This document shows positions 45,059 to 54,379 of a DNA stretch of 57,308 nucleotides, in pieces (positions within the stretch are counted from its first letter, which is position 1; each line of letters begins with the position of its first letter). A program made the translations under genes and the position numbers. The notes beneath the pieces were generated by a model, which did no database searches, was not told the origin of the DNA, and saw only the letters and a list, made by a program, of their open reading frames with translations. Location: contig NZ_OBEF01000024.1 of assembly GCF_900215375.1 (NCBI RefSeq), forward strand, positions 1 to 57,308. The letters run 5' to 3'. This stretch comes from Enterobacter sp. CC120223-11. Lineage in GTDB: Bacteria; Pseudomonadota; Gammaproteobacteria; Enterobacterales; Enterobacteriaceae.

Positions 45059-46342
45059 ATGGCACAGAGCAAACCGCACGACGTGACCGAGCCGTCTCGT
45101 CGTCGCTTACTGAAAAATATCGGCGCGCTGGGAGGCGCGCTGGCGCTGACCGGGGGCTGCCCGGTCGCGCACGCCGCAAAACCGCAAAGTGCGCCGGGTA
45201 CGTTATCGCCTGATGCGCGCATGGAGACGCAGCCTTTTCACGGTCAGCATCAGGCTGGGGTATTAACGCCTCAGCAGGCGTCGATGATGATCGTGGCGTT
45301 CGACGTACTCGCCAGCGACAAAAGCGACCTGGTGCGTCTGTTTAAGCTGCTTACCGATCGCATCACTTTCCTGACCACCGGCGGCCCGGCACCCGATACG
45401 CCAAACCCACGTCTGCCGCCGATGGATTCGGGGATCCTCGGGCCTTATATCGCGCCGGATAACCTGACCATCACGGTTTCTGTCGGGCAGTCACTGTTTG
45501 ACGAACGTTTTGGCCTGGCAACGCTTGCGCCGAAAAAACTTCAGCGAATGACGCGTTTTCCCAATGATTCGCTGGACGCGGCGCTGTGCCACGGCGATTT
45601 GCTGCTGCAAATTTGCGCCAATACACAGGACACGGTCATCCACGCGCTGCGCGACATCATCAAGCATTCGCCGGATCTGCTGAGCGTGCGCTGGAAGCGG
45701 GAAGGGTTTATCTCTGACCACGCCGCGCGCAGCAAGGGCAAAGAGACGCCGGTGAATCTGCTGGGCTTCAAGGATGGCACCGCCAATCCTGACAGCAAAG
45801 ATGCGAAACTGATGGATGAAGTCGTCTGGGTGACGGACGGGCAGGGGGAACCGGCGTGGTCCGTCGGCGGCTCTTATCAGGCGGTGCGCATTATCCAGTT
45901 CCACGTGGAGTTCTGGGACCGCACGCCGCTGAAAGAGCAGCAGACCATCTTCGGGCGCGATAAGCATTCAGGCGCGCCGCTTGGCATGAAAGAAGAGCAC
46001 GACGTGCCGGACTATGCCAAAGACCCGAACGGCGACGTCATTGCGCTCGACAGTCATATACGCCTGGCGAACCCGCGCACGCCGGAAACCCAGTCCAGCC
46101 TTATGATGCGCCGAGGTTACAGCTATTCACTCGGCGTCAGCAACTCGGGCCAGCTGGAGATGGGATTGCTGTTTGTCTGCTATCAGCACGATCTGGAGAA
46201 AGGCTTCCTGGCCGTGCAGAAGCGGCTCAACGGCGAAGCGCTGGAGGAGTACATCAAGCCCATCGGTGGCGGGTATTTCTTTGTGTTGCCCGGCGTGAAA
46301 GCCCAAACCGGCTATCTTGCCCAGACGTTGCTGGAAGCCTGA
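45059..46342 (+). CDS. efeB: Tat-exported DyP peroxidase EfeB
   Basis: The 427-residue product has a twin-arginine signal ([10 protein letters not shown]) and the DyP pattern GFKDGTANP, with an Asp on the heme distal side, and a likely axial His in the C-terminal half. EfeB is a periplasmic heme peroxidase that works with EfeU and EfeO. ATG 45059 lies four bases after the efeO stop and matches the E. coli N-terminus. Confidence 0.95.
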   Translation: MAQSKPHDVTEPSRRRLLKNIGALGGALALTGGCPVAHAAKPQSAPGTLSPDARMETQPFHGQHQAGVLTPQQASMMIVAFDVLASDKSDLVRLFKLLTDRITFLTTGGPAPDTPNPRLPPMDSGILGPYIAPDNLTITVSVGQSLFDERFGLATLAPKKLQRMTRFPNDSLDAALCHGDLLLQICANTQDTVIHALRDIIKHSPDLLSVRWKREGFISDHAARSKGKETPVNLLGFKDGTANPDSKDAKLMDEVVWVTDGQGEPAWSVGGSYQAVRIIQFHVEFWDRTPLKEQQTIFGRDKHSGAPLGMKEEHDVPDYAKDPNGDVIALDSHIRLANPRTPETQSSLMMRRGYSYSLGVSNSGQLEMGLLFVCYQHDLEKGFLAVQKRLNGEALEEYIKPIGGGYFFVLPGVKAQTGYLAQTLLEA

Positions 46343-46354
46343 GTCAAATAAGTC

Positions 46355-46427
46355 CTGCCCGGCGGCACTTCGTTTGCGCGGGCCTACTGAACTTTGTAGG
46401 CCCGGTCAGCACAGCGCCACCGGGCGT
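46355..46427. repeat. REP element pair
   Basis: Two hairpins, GCCCGGCG...CGCGGGC at 46357 and GCCCGGT...ACCGGGC at 46400, like the element at 41542. Confidence 0.8.
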
Positions 46428-46532
46428 TATTGACTCTGGTAAATGATTACCTGCCTTATTGTTTCATTCTGACACAATTTCCCTCCCGCTACGTTCATCA
46501 TTTTTCCCTATTGGCAGGTCATTGATATATTT

Positions 46533-46550
46533 CTGTAATATTGTTGTCAG
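46533..46550 (+). promoter_or_regulatory. Candidate Pho box upstream of phoH
   Basis: CTGTAATATTGTTGTCAG has the 7-4-7 layout of the PhoB site with two imperfect CTGTCA-type repeats. It lies 134 bases before the long phoH start. The rest of the 341-base gap holds a REP element and no gene. Confidence 0.55.
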
Positions 46551-46683
46551 AAACTGGCATCGGGAACAGTGAGGCTGATTCGTTAGGTTTAAGTAAAAAA
46601 TATGTTGCAATTATGCTAATTACTGATGTACTTAATACAACAGCGGTAGTTCCCGGCAGTGACGTTCACTTAGGAGATCGCTA

Positions 46684-47754
46684 ATGGTTGGGTCCTGTAC
46701 TGGACAGAAAAGCAAACATAACCGCAGCACCCGGCGCGGGGGTCACACCTCCGGCAGCGACTTCTTCACCACTAAATTTCCCTCTTCCACAGCAGAAGCT
46801 AAAGAATCACCCGATGTGATGCGCGGTGTGCGTAGTCGCGTCATCACCTCTCATCAACCAGCAAGCAATGGCTTACAAGGAAGCCAAACCTCAGACGTTA
46901 GTGCGCATAATCGTGCTGATGTAACCGGCACGTGTAATGTTGACCAACAACTCAAGGTGCTATCCATGGGAAGACAAAAAGCAGTGATCAAAGCTCGTCG
47001 CGAAGCAAAACGTGTGCTGAGACGGGATTCACGGAGCCACAAACAACGTGAAGAAGAATCGGTCACCTCGCTTGTGCAGATGGGCGGCGTAGAAGCAATT
47101 GGCATGGCGCGGGACTGCCGTGATAATTCTCCAATTGAAGCGCGCAATGAAGCTCAGGCGCACTACCTGAATGCAATTGAGAGTAAACAGCTGATCTTCG
47201 CCACCGGCGAAGCAGGGTGCGGGAAAACCTGGATCAGCGCAGCGAAAGCGGCAGAGGCCCTGATTCATAAGGACGTGGAGAGGATTATTGTCACCCGTCC
47301 GGTTCTGCAGGCCGATGAAGATCTTGGCTTCTTACCCGGCGATATCTCCGAGAAGTTTGCTCCCTATTTCCGCCCGGTGTACGACATCCTGGTGAAAAGG
47401 CTGGGATCATCCTTCATGCAATACTGCCTGCGCCCGGAAATTGGCAAGGTGGAAATCGCGCCGTTCGCCTATATGCGCGGACGTACCTTTGAAAATGCGG
47501 TGGTGATTCTGGACGAGGCCCAGAACGTGACCGCAGCGCAAATGAAAATGTTCCTGACGCGCCTCGGGGAGAACGTGACGGTCATCGTCAATGGCGACAT
47601 AACCCAGTGTGATTTACCGCGGGGTGTGCAGTCAGGGCTGAGCGATGCGCTGGCGCGTTTTGAAGAGGACGATATGGTCGGTGTCGTTCGCTTCGGTAAA
47701 GAGGACTGCGTGCGATCCGCGCTCTGCCAGCGTACGCTACACGCCTACAACTGA
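46684..47754 (+). CDS. phoH: Phosphate-starvation ATPase PhoH
   Basis: The core matches E. coli PhoH: FATGEAGCGKTWISAAKAAE is the Walker A region and VVILDEAQNVT the Walker B, followed by VIVNGDITQCDLP. The protein binds ATP and is linked to RNA metabolism. The start is uncertain. The long start at 46684 has TTAGGAG seven bases upstream and gives 356 residues with a disordered, Ser/Thr/Arg-rich extension of 94; the inner ATG at 46966 (MGRQKAVIK) gives the 262-residue core. Confidence 0.92.
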   Translation: MVGSCTGQKSKHNRSTRRGGHTSGSDFFTTKFPSSTAEAKESPDVMRGVRSRVITSHQPASNGLQGSQTSDVSAHNRADVTGTCNVDQQLKVLSMGRQKAVIKARREAKRVLRRDSRSHKQREEESVTSLVQMGGVEAIGMARDCRDNSPIEARNEAQAHYLNAIESKQLIFATGEAGCGKTWISAAKAAEALIHKDVERIIVTRPVLQADEDLGFLPGDISEKFAPYFRPVYDILVKRLGSSFMQYCLRPEIGKVEIAPFAYMRGRTFENAVVILDEAQNVTAAQMKMFLTRLGENVTVIVNGDITQCDLPRGVQSGLSDALARFEEDDMVGVVRFGKEDCVRSALCQRTLHAYN

Positions 47755-47772
47755 GTCTGCTTCCTTTGATGA

Positions 47773-47796
47773 CAAAGCCCGGGAAACCGGGCTTTG
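47773..47796. terminator. Hairpin after phoH
   Basis: CAAAGCCCGG and CCGGGCTTTG pair around GAAA, between convergent genes. The T-run is short. Confidence 0.7.
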
Positions 47797-47812
47797 CTGT
47801 TTCTGAAAGGTG

Positions 47813-48151
47813 CTAAATCAGCGGTTCATCCTCAGCGATTAAATCGTCCAGCGTGCCAAGGGTGCGGCGGGCTTTGGCGCGGCTAATCAGCTTGCTTTGC
47901 GCGGTGGGAGGCAGGTCGGTAATGGAGAGCAGGCCCTTTCGCATCAGCACCTCAATCAGGTCTTCCAGCACGCGTACCATTTCAAGGTCACTCTGCTGAA
48001 GCTGTTGCAGTGTCGCCGCGCGCAGCGCCTCTTTTTTAAACCACTCTTCGATTTCAGGCGTCGTCTGCGTGCGCTGCTCCGTCGCCTGCGGGAAGGCGCT
48101 GGCCTCGATGCGAACTATCTGTCCCTGGACGTCTCTTTGAATAAAATGCAT
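47813..48151 (-). CDS. Small conserved protein of unknown function in the Lap locus
   Basis: The 112-residue protein is charged and helical, with no signal or TM: MHFIQRDVQGQIVRIEASAF at the start, QQLQQSDLEMVRVLEDLIEVL in the middle. I do not recognise a domain. It lies 17 bases downstream of lapD on the same strand and ends at the terminator, so it is probably the last gene of the lap operon. Confidence 0.75.
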   Translation of the reverse strand: MHFIQRDVQGQIVRIEASAFPQATEQRTQTTPEIEEWFKKEALRAATLQQLQQSDLEMVRVLEDLIEVLMRKGLLSITDLPPTAQSKLISRAKARRTLGTLDDLIAEDEPLI

Positions 48152-48168
48152 CGCTTTTCTCCTGTGCG

Positions 48169-50103
48169 TTATTTTGTGAAGGTGCTTGCATCGCTGAAAA
48201 AGCGACCCATGGCACCGTGCAGCCCGATGTCGGTCAGCGCTGCCAGCTCACCGGCGGTTTCTACGCGTTCAGCAATAAGAGGCAAATCGATTTGCCGCGT
48301 GGCCCAGTAAACGGCTTCGATAAACAGCTTTTTATCTTCTTCGCCATCGATGTTGCGGATAAAGCTACCGTCGACCTTCAGCCAGGCCAGTCCCCAGTGC
48401 GGCAGGTTGCCAATCAGGTGGAAACGCCCGCCGAAATGCTGAATCCCCAGGCGGCAGCCCAGCGCGTTCAATTTCTGGACAAACAGGCTGACGTTTTCTG
48501 CGGCGGGCAGCTCGTTTTCATCCAGTTCAAACGTCAGTCGGGCGGCCTGAGCGCGGGTCTGTCTGAGAGGCAGCAGCAGGGCGTCCATGCTGGCCTCATC
48601 CTCAACGCTTTCGCCGCAAATGCTGAGGGCTATCTGAACCTCGCTATGCTCCATCGCCTTTAAGGTGAGCGAGAGCATCACCTGGTCCATTCTTTTCCCC
48701 AATCCGAGGCAGTGGATCCACGGCAAATAGTGCCCGGCGGGGATCAGTTCGCCGTCCGGCTTTCTGATGCGTGAGAGGATTTTTTCATGCAGCAGCGTGC
48801 CGCTGGCATCGCACCGGAAGACCGGCTGAGAAAAAAGCTCAAAGGCCTCATTGCGCAGCACCTCGTCCAGACGTGCATGCCAGTGGAAGCGATCGTCATC
48901 GTTGCTGAGCGACGGATCGTTTGCGACGAAGTGCAGACCCGTTTCCGCAATGGTCAGCATCTGGTCTGCTTTAAGCATCACTTTCTGCGGCGTATCGTCG
49001 GGGCTCAGCGTAACCTGCGCAAAACAGGCCACGGGGTTCACGTCGCTTAGCCCGGCGTGATACAGGGCAGTGAGTTGGGTGGTCAGTGCGGTAGTCAGAT
49101 TACGCAGTTCAACAGGCAGGATGCCAGGGGCAATCAGGGCGAGTTCACTGCCACGAATTCGGGCAAGGAAACCTTTGCCGTTGAAGAAACGCTCGTGAAG
49201 CCCGGACAGGATCTCTGAAACTGCCATGAGAAGCTGATCCGTTCCGGCACCTCCTTTACGCTGATTGAGGCCGATCAAATCCTGCACGCGAAGCAGCAGT
49301 AAGACGCCGGATGCCTGCTCGTCATCGTCAAGCAGGGAGTGCAGTTTCATTTTGAAGGCACGGCTGTTGTGCAGCCCGGTCAGGCTGTCGCTATAGGCCT
49401 GCTGGTGCAGTGTTTCGCTGCGGCTTGCCTGTTCGCTGAAGCGTGCTTTAAGCTGAGCGACCATCACGTTCATCGCCTCGACCACGCGGCGGAGTTCGGG
49501 CGTGGCAGGCGGCTTGGGCAGATAAAGAAACTCACGGCGGCTGATGGCCATTGCCTGCTCAACAACATAGTTAAGCGGGCGCAGGCGGCGATGTAGTAAC
49601 ACCATTCCCACCGCCACACACACCACGCTCCCGCCGCTCAGCAGCAAAAAGCTGGCGACCAGGCTTTTCCACAGGCGGTCCAGGGCAAACATTGGGTGAC
49701 TTTCGACCTCAACGCGCGCCACCTGCTGCCAGCCTTTCATCACCACAGCTTCGCCCTGACCGGGTTCCAGCTGTACCAGACGGGTGAACCAGTCTGGCAC
49801 GCCGAGCGTCTGCGGGGTCTGACGCTGCTCAATCAGTTTTTTTTGCGTCGTGAGATCGGTCACCTCAATGCGGGAGAAGTAGCTGCGATCGAAAATTGAG
49901 TTGACCAGCAGCTCCGTCATGACCGGGTCGTCAATATTCACGGTCAGCGAGAGGCCCAAGGCCGTGGCGCTGTCCTGGGCGTGCGCCATCAGCTGGTTCT
50001 GGTACTGTTCGCGGGCGTTATCCAGCGTCAGATAAAAGCTCGCGCAAAAGAGGGTCAGCGTAAACAGGCAGATCCCCATCACGAGTTGTTTATAAAGCGA
50101 CAT
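48169..50103 (-). CDS. lapD: c-di-GMP receptor LapD (degenerate GGDEF-EAL)
   Basis: The 644-residue product has an N-terminal TM (about 7-25), a periplasmic LapD domain, a second TM (about 150-170), HAMP, then GGDEF and EAL domains. Both are degenerate: RGSEL at 317-321 stands for GGDEF and KIL at 441-443 for EAL, so it should bind but not make or break c-di-GMP. LapD bound to c-di-GMP holds LapG in the periplasm and thereby keeps the adhesin on the cell surface. It lies beside lapG in the same direction. Confidence 0.93.
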   Translation of the reverse strand: MSLYKQLVMGICLFTLTLFCASFYLTLDNAREQYQNQLMAHAQDSATALGLSLTVNIDDPVMTELLVNSIFDRSYFSRIEVTDLTTQKKLIEQRQTPQTLGVPDWFTRLVQLEPGQGEAVVMKGWQQVARVEVESHPMFALDRLWKSLVASFLLLSGGSVVCVAVGMVLLHRRLRPLNYVVEQAMAISRREFLYLPKPPATPELRRVVEAMNVMVAQLKARFSEQASRSETLHQQAYSDSLTGLHNSRAFKMKLHSLLDDDEQASGVLLLLRVQDLIGLNQRKGGAGTDQLLMAVSEILSGLHERFFNGKGFLARIRGSELALIAPGILPVELRNLTTALTTQLTALYHAGLSDVNPVACFAQVTLSPDDTPQKVMLKADQMLTIAETGLHFVANDPSLSNDDDRFHWHARLDEVLRNEAFELFSQPVFRCDASGTLLHEKILSRIRKPDGELIPAGHYLPWIHCLGLGKRMDQVMLSLTLKAMEHSEVQIALSICGESVEDEASMDALLLPLRQTRAQAARLTFELDENELPAAENVSLFVQKLNALGCRLGIQHFGGRFHLIGNLPHWGLAWLKVDGSFIRNIDGEEDKKLFIEAVYWATRQIDLPLIAERVETAGELAALTDIGLHGAMGRFFSDASTFTK

Positions 50104-50112
50104 AGCGGCGTC

Positions 50113-50811
50113 CTATTCCTTAAGGTCGAATCCCTCAGCCCGCATTCGGGCGAGAAGGTCCTGCCAGCGAGACAGTTTTTTACTGTCGTTAATGCGTTTG
50201 CTCGTTCCGGCTGGCCGGGCCAGCCATAATCCCTGACCGTTGAACGAATAAACCGGCAGCAGATCCTGGCGCTGTGTTGCCGGAACTATGGCGTTCTGAA
50301 GGTTATCCAGCACCAGCGGAACGGCATCGGGCGTGGCATACCAGGTTAAAACCATATGGGCCTGATTCAGGGTCAGGGATTTGACGTAGGTCATTCGCAG
50401 CTGTTCGACCGGAACGCCCATTGCCCGCAGCGTGAAGTACTTCGCCAGCGCAAAATCCTCACAGTCTCCGGCACCTTTGCGCAGCAGCTCAACTGGCGTG
50501 GCCCAGTAATCGTGTTGCTGCCAGACCACCTTATCGTCACGAAAGCGGATGCGGGCGTTAAAAAATTGATTCGCTTGGGCCAGCTTCTGCCGAATGTCAT
50601 CCTGGGCGTGCTGCTGAACGAGTGCGGCCCATGCATCAATATTCTGCTGTGCAACCGGAAGAGCAGGGCCATACAGTTTCTGACTCAGGCGATTGACGGC
50701 GCTGGCGTTCCACATCGCCCAAAGGCCAGGCGATAGCAGCAGTAACGCCAGCCCGAGGCTGCACAGCCTGACGCTGCTATCAGCGTTCACGGAGCGCTTC
50801 GGCCTTGGCAC
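50113..50811 (-). CDS. lapG: Periplasmic adhesin protease LapG
   Basis: The 232-residue product is a transglutaminase-like cysteine protease with an N-terminal signal helix and a candidate triad Cys117 (GDCEDFALAKY), His152 (QAHMVLTW) and Asp169 (LVLDNL). LapG cuts LapA-type adhesins near the N-terminus at a TAAG or PAAG motif when freed by LapD. The gene overlaps lapC by 32 bases and lies nine bases before lapD. Confidence 0.94.
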   Translation of the reverse strand: MPRPKRSVNADSSVRLCSLGLALLLLSPGLWAMWNASAVNRLSQKLYGPALPVAQQNIDAWAALVQQHAQDDIRQKLAQANQFFNARIRFRDDKVVWQQHDYWATPVELLRKGAGDCEDFALAKYFTLRAMGVPVEQLRMTYVKSLTLNQAHMVLTWYATPDAVPLVLDNLQNAIVPATQRQDLLPVYSFNGQGLWLARPAGTSKRINDSKKLSRWQDLLARMRAEGFDLKE

Positions 50812-52141
50812 GCAATATCGGTTTTAACAGATAGCTGAGCACAGTTTTGCGTCCGGTCAGAATATCTACGGAAACCACCATGCCGGGCATGATTAGCAGC
50901 GGATCGCTCTCATTGCCTAAATGATTGCGTTCGGTTCGCAGGCGGATTTGGTAGAAGCTCCGGCCTTCTTTGTCGGTAATGGTGTCGGCGCTGATGTGCT
51001 CCAGCGAGCCCGGAATACCGCCGTAGATGGTGTAGTCATAGGCGGTGAACTTGACTGTCGCTTTCTGGCCAGGGCGCAGAAAGGCGATGTCCTGCGGCCG
51101 GACTTTGGCTTCAACCAGCAGCGTATCGTCAAGCGGCACAATTTCGACCAGCTCGCTGCCTGGCTGAATGACGCCGCCGATGGTATTGACCAGCATCTGC
51201 TGCACAATGCCGCGCACCGGGCTTGTGACCAGCGTGCGGTTAACGCGGTCCTCAATCGCCTTGCCGGAGGCTTCGATTTTGCTGAGGCTGGTTCGCGCCT
51301 CATTCAGCTCAGACAGGGTTTCGCTGCGATAGCGTCCCTTCGCCTCAGCGATATTGCTTTCGGTTTCTTTGACCGCGGATTTCGCCCGCGGAATGGCGAG
51401 CGTCACGGAGTCCAGCTGACCTCGCGTTTCTACCTCTGAGCGGCGAAGACGCAGCACTTCCACCCGGGAAATGGCGCCCGCGGCGACCAGCGGCTCTGAC
51501 ATTCGTACTTCCTGCTGGAGCAGACCGAGGCTGTTGCTGAACTGGATTTTCTTTGCTTCGTAATCGAGCAGATCATGACGTTTTTGCGCCAGCTGTTCTT
51601 CCAGCCCGGCTATCTCGCTATGAAAGCGTACGCGCTGGGTTTCCAGCAGCTCACGTTCGCCCTGAGCGATAACAGGTGCATCGCGCTCTAATTCCGGCGT
51701 GAGCGTCAGGGGTTTGTCCTCAAGCTGCGCCTGAAGACGGGAGATTCGGGCCAGCAGGGCGTTGCGGTCGGCTTCACTTTCGCCTGCGTTGGACTGAAAA
51801 CGGGTGTCGTCGAGGCGCAGCAGCGGCTGCCCAACCTCAACAATTTGCCCCTCATGAACAAACACCTCCGACACAATTCCGCCTTCAAGGTTCTGGATTT
51901 TTTGCAGGCGCGAAGAGGGGATCGCCTTGCCTTCGCCGCGCGTGACCTCATCCACCTCGGCGCAGGCTGCCCAGACAATCAACGCCAGAATGAAGGCGAA
52001 GCAGGACCAGAGCGTGATGCGCGCAGTGCGGGGAGCTCCTTCGGTGATGGTCCGTTCTATTTCATTGACGGAGAAGGGTTTATCGGACTCGCCTGACGCG
52101 AGGCGTTTAAAAAAGGCGATGACAGCGTTAATGACTCGCAT
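50780..52141 (-). CDS. lapC: Type I secretion membrane fusion protein LapC (HlyD family)
   Basis: The 453-residue product has one N-terminal TM helix (about 44-61), then a coiled-coil hairpin and beta-barrel parts. IQNLEGGIVSEVFVHEGQIV and VRGIVQQMLVNTIGGVI are HlyD hallmarks. It links LapB to LapE. It overlaps lapB by 14 bases and lapG by 32. Confidence 0.93.
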   Translation of the reverse strand: MRVINAVIAFFKRLASGESDKPFSVNEIERTITEGAPRTARITLWSCFAFILALIVWAACAEVDEVTRGEGKAIPSSRLQKIQNLEGGIVSEVFVHEGQIVEVGQPLLRLDDTRFQSNAGESEADRNALLARISRLQAQLEDKPLTLTPELERDAPVIAQGERELLETQRVRFHSEIAGLEEQLAQKRHDLLDYEAKKIQFSNSLGLLQQEVRMSEPLVAAGAISRVEVLRLRRSEVETRGQLDSVTLAIPRAKSAVKETESNIAEAKGRYRSETLSELNEARTSLSKIEASGKAIEDRVNRTLVTSPVRGIVQQMLVNTIGGVIQPGSELVEIVPLDDTLLVEAKVRPQDIAFLRPGQKATVKFTAYDYTIYGGIPGSLEHISADTITDKEGRSFYQIRLRTERNHLGNESDPLLIMPGMVVSVDILTGRKTVLSYLLKPILRAKAEALRER

Positions 52142-54317
52142 GGATTTGCCCCTGTTTCAGCGCGGCCAGCACGTTATCGCGCGGACCGTCGGCAAGAATA
52201 CGCCCCCTGTCGAGGATGATAAGCCTGTCGACCAGCGCCAGCATTGAGGCGCGGTGGGTCACCAGTATGACGGTGCGGCCTGCGGTACATTCGACGAGCG
52301 CACGACGCACGGCTTCTTCGGTGGTGTTGTCCATGGAGCTGGTGGGCTCATCCAGCAGCAGAATGGGCGGATCGAGGAGCAGGGCGCGCGCCAGGACGAC
52401 CGCCTGACGTTGGCCCCCCGAAAGATTCAGCCCCCGCTCGCCAACCTGCATGTTATAGCCGTCCGGGTGTTTGCGGGCAAACTGGTGAACGCCTGCCAGG
52501 CGCGAGGCGCGCAGCATCACGTCATCATCAACATAGCCTGCGCCGCTCAGTAAATTTTCCCGTAACGTTCCGCTGAACAGATGCAGATCCTGCGGAACAT
52601 AGCCGATGTTATGGCGCAGGTCGCTGACGTCAATCTGCCTGGCGTCAATGCCGTCAATCAGGATTTCCCCGGCGTTGGGCTGATAAAACCCAATCATCAG
52701 CTTCGCCAGTGAGCTTTTGCCCGACCCGCTGCGGCCGATGATCCCCACGCGTTCACCGGGGGCAATGGCGAAGCTGACCTGGTGGAGTGAAGCCTGTTTC
52801 TGCTGTGGGTAGGTGAAATCCACCTCCTGAAACGCAATGGCCCCTTCGAGTTTTTCGCGGGCAACGGGCGCGCTGCCCTCCTGGCGCTCCTGTGGCAGAT
52901 CCATCATGCTCTCTGTAGTTTCCATGGTCATCTTTGCCTGCTGATAGCGAGTGACCAGGCCGCTGAGCTGGCCCAGCGGCACCAGCGCGCGTCCGTTCAG
53001 CATGTAACAGGCGATCAGACCGCCCATGCTGAGATTACCGTCAATAATCAGATAGACCCCGGCGACAATCATCGCCACGCCGGAAAACTGCTGCAGCCAG
53101 GCGGTGAAGTTCATCGCCAGCGTCGAGAGTGTTTTGACCTTAATCTCTTTTTTGCTGAGTGTGCCGAGGGTGTTTTCCCACAGATACTGGCGCTCGCTTT
53201 GGGCGTTATTGACCTTGATTGCGTCCAGCCCGCTCAGGGTTTCAATCAGCACCGCCTGGCGTTCAGAGGCGAGCTTCATGGTGTCGTCGATGGTGTCGTT
53301 GAGCGGTTTCTGAATCGCCCAGCTCACCGCAAGCGCCAGGGGAAAGGCCACCAGCGGAACAAAAACCAGCGGCCCGCCGATCAGGCCAATCACCAGCAGC
53401 ATCAGGAGCGTGAAGGGGATATCGATCAGGGCGGCGAGCGTCAGTGAAGAGAGGAAATCGCGAAGCGACTGGATTTCGTGAATGTTTTGCGCAAAGCTGC
53501 CAAGCCGCGCCGGACGGGCCTTCATCGCCATGCCGGTAATGCGGCTGAACAGCGTCGCGGAGACAATCATGTCCGTTTTCTTGCCCGCCAGATCGAGACA
53601 GCGGCCGCGCAGCGTCTTCAGCAGTAAATCAAACAGAAAGGCCACGGTGATCCCCGTGGCCAGCACCCACAGGGTTGAAGTTGCCTGGTTAGGGACCACG
53701 CGGTCGTATACGTTCATCACGAACAGCGGCGTACCCAGCGCGATGATGTTGATAAGAAAACTGGCAACCACGGCGTCGCTGTAGAGCGTGCGGGAGAGCC
53801 GCAGGGTATCGCGAAACCAGGTCCGGGTGCGGGGGATAAGCGCCGTTTTGGTGCGCTCCCGCTGGTGTAAGGGGCGAAGGAATACCGTAACACCGGTGTA
53901 GGTTTCGGCAAGGATGTGCGCGTCGACCAGCACTTCGCTGCCCATCACTTCGCTGGACATAATGCGTGCCTGGCCCTGATTGTTCCAGCCGATCAACACG
54001 GCGGTGCGCTGCTCTTTCAGCAGTAGAATCGCCGGTAAGGAGACGGCGCTGAGGGTGGTGAGTTCACGTTTCAGCATACGCGTGCGAAAGTGCGCCCTGG
54101 CGGCAGCCCGCGAAAACATGTCCGGCGTCAGGCGATTTTCCTTCAAGGGCAAACCTGCCGTCAGCGATACCCGGCTGGCCTCGCGCCCGTGCAGCGAGCA
54201 GATAATCAGCAGGCTGTCCAGAAGCGGGTCGTCGTAACGGTGGCGGGGATCGAGATTGAGATCGTCCTGAACGTCTGCGGGCGAGTGGGGAGATGAAGGG
54301 ACTGAATGTAGTGCCAT
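52128..54317 (-). CDS. lapB: Type I secretion ABC transporter LapB
   Basis: The 729-residue product has an N-terminal C39-like domain lacking the catalytic Cys, as is usual for adhesin exporters, then six TMs and an ATPase with Walker A GRSGSGKSS, signature LSGGQRQ and Walker B ILLLDEPTSS. It exports the giant adhesin with LapC and LapE. The gap to lapE is 62 bases. Confidence 0.95.
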   Translation of the reverse strand: MALHSVPSSPHSPADVQDDLNLDPRHRYDDPLLDSLLIICSLHGREASRVSLTAGLPLKENRLTPDMFSRAAARAHFRTRMLKRELTTLSAVSLPAILLLKEQRTAVLIGWNNQGQARIMSSEVMGSEVLVDAHILAETYTGVTVFLRPLHQRERTKTALIPRTRTWFRDTLRLSRTLYSDAVVASFLINIIALGTPLFVMNVYDRVVPNQATSTLWVLATGITVAFLFDLLLKTLRGRCLDLAGKKTDMIVSATLFSRITGMAMKARPARLGSFAQNIHEIQSLRDFLSSLTLAALIDIPFTLLMLLVIGLIGGPLVFVPLVAFPLALAVSWAIQKPLNDTIDDTMKLASERQAVLIETLSGLDAIKVNNAQSERQYLWENTLGTLSKKEIKVKTLSTLAMNFTAWLQQFSGVAMIVAGVYLIIDGNLSMGGLIACYMLNGRALVPLGQLSGLVTRYQQAKMTMETTESMMDLPQERQEGSAPVAREKLEGAIAFQEVDFTYPQQKQASLHQVSFAIAPGERVGIIGRSGSGKSSLAKLMIGFYQPNAGEILIDGIDARQIDVSDLRHNIGYVPQDLHLFSGTLRENLLSGAGYVDDDVMLRASRLAGVHQFARKHPDGYNMQVGERGLNLSGGQRQAVVLARALLLDPPILLLDEPTSSMDNTTEEAVRRALVECTAGRTVILVTHRASMLALVDRLIILDRGRILADGPRDNVLAALKQGQIHASH

Positions 54318-54379
54318 GGCTTATATCCTTATTATTCTCCGCCGCAGCAGAGAGAGGATATTCCCTCTGCTGCGTCGAA

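Noticed and set aside
44074-45222. - strand frame of 382 codons opposite efeO
   Set aside because: Antisense shadow of efeO, which matches its family along its full length.
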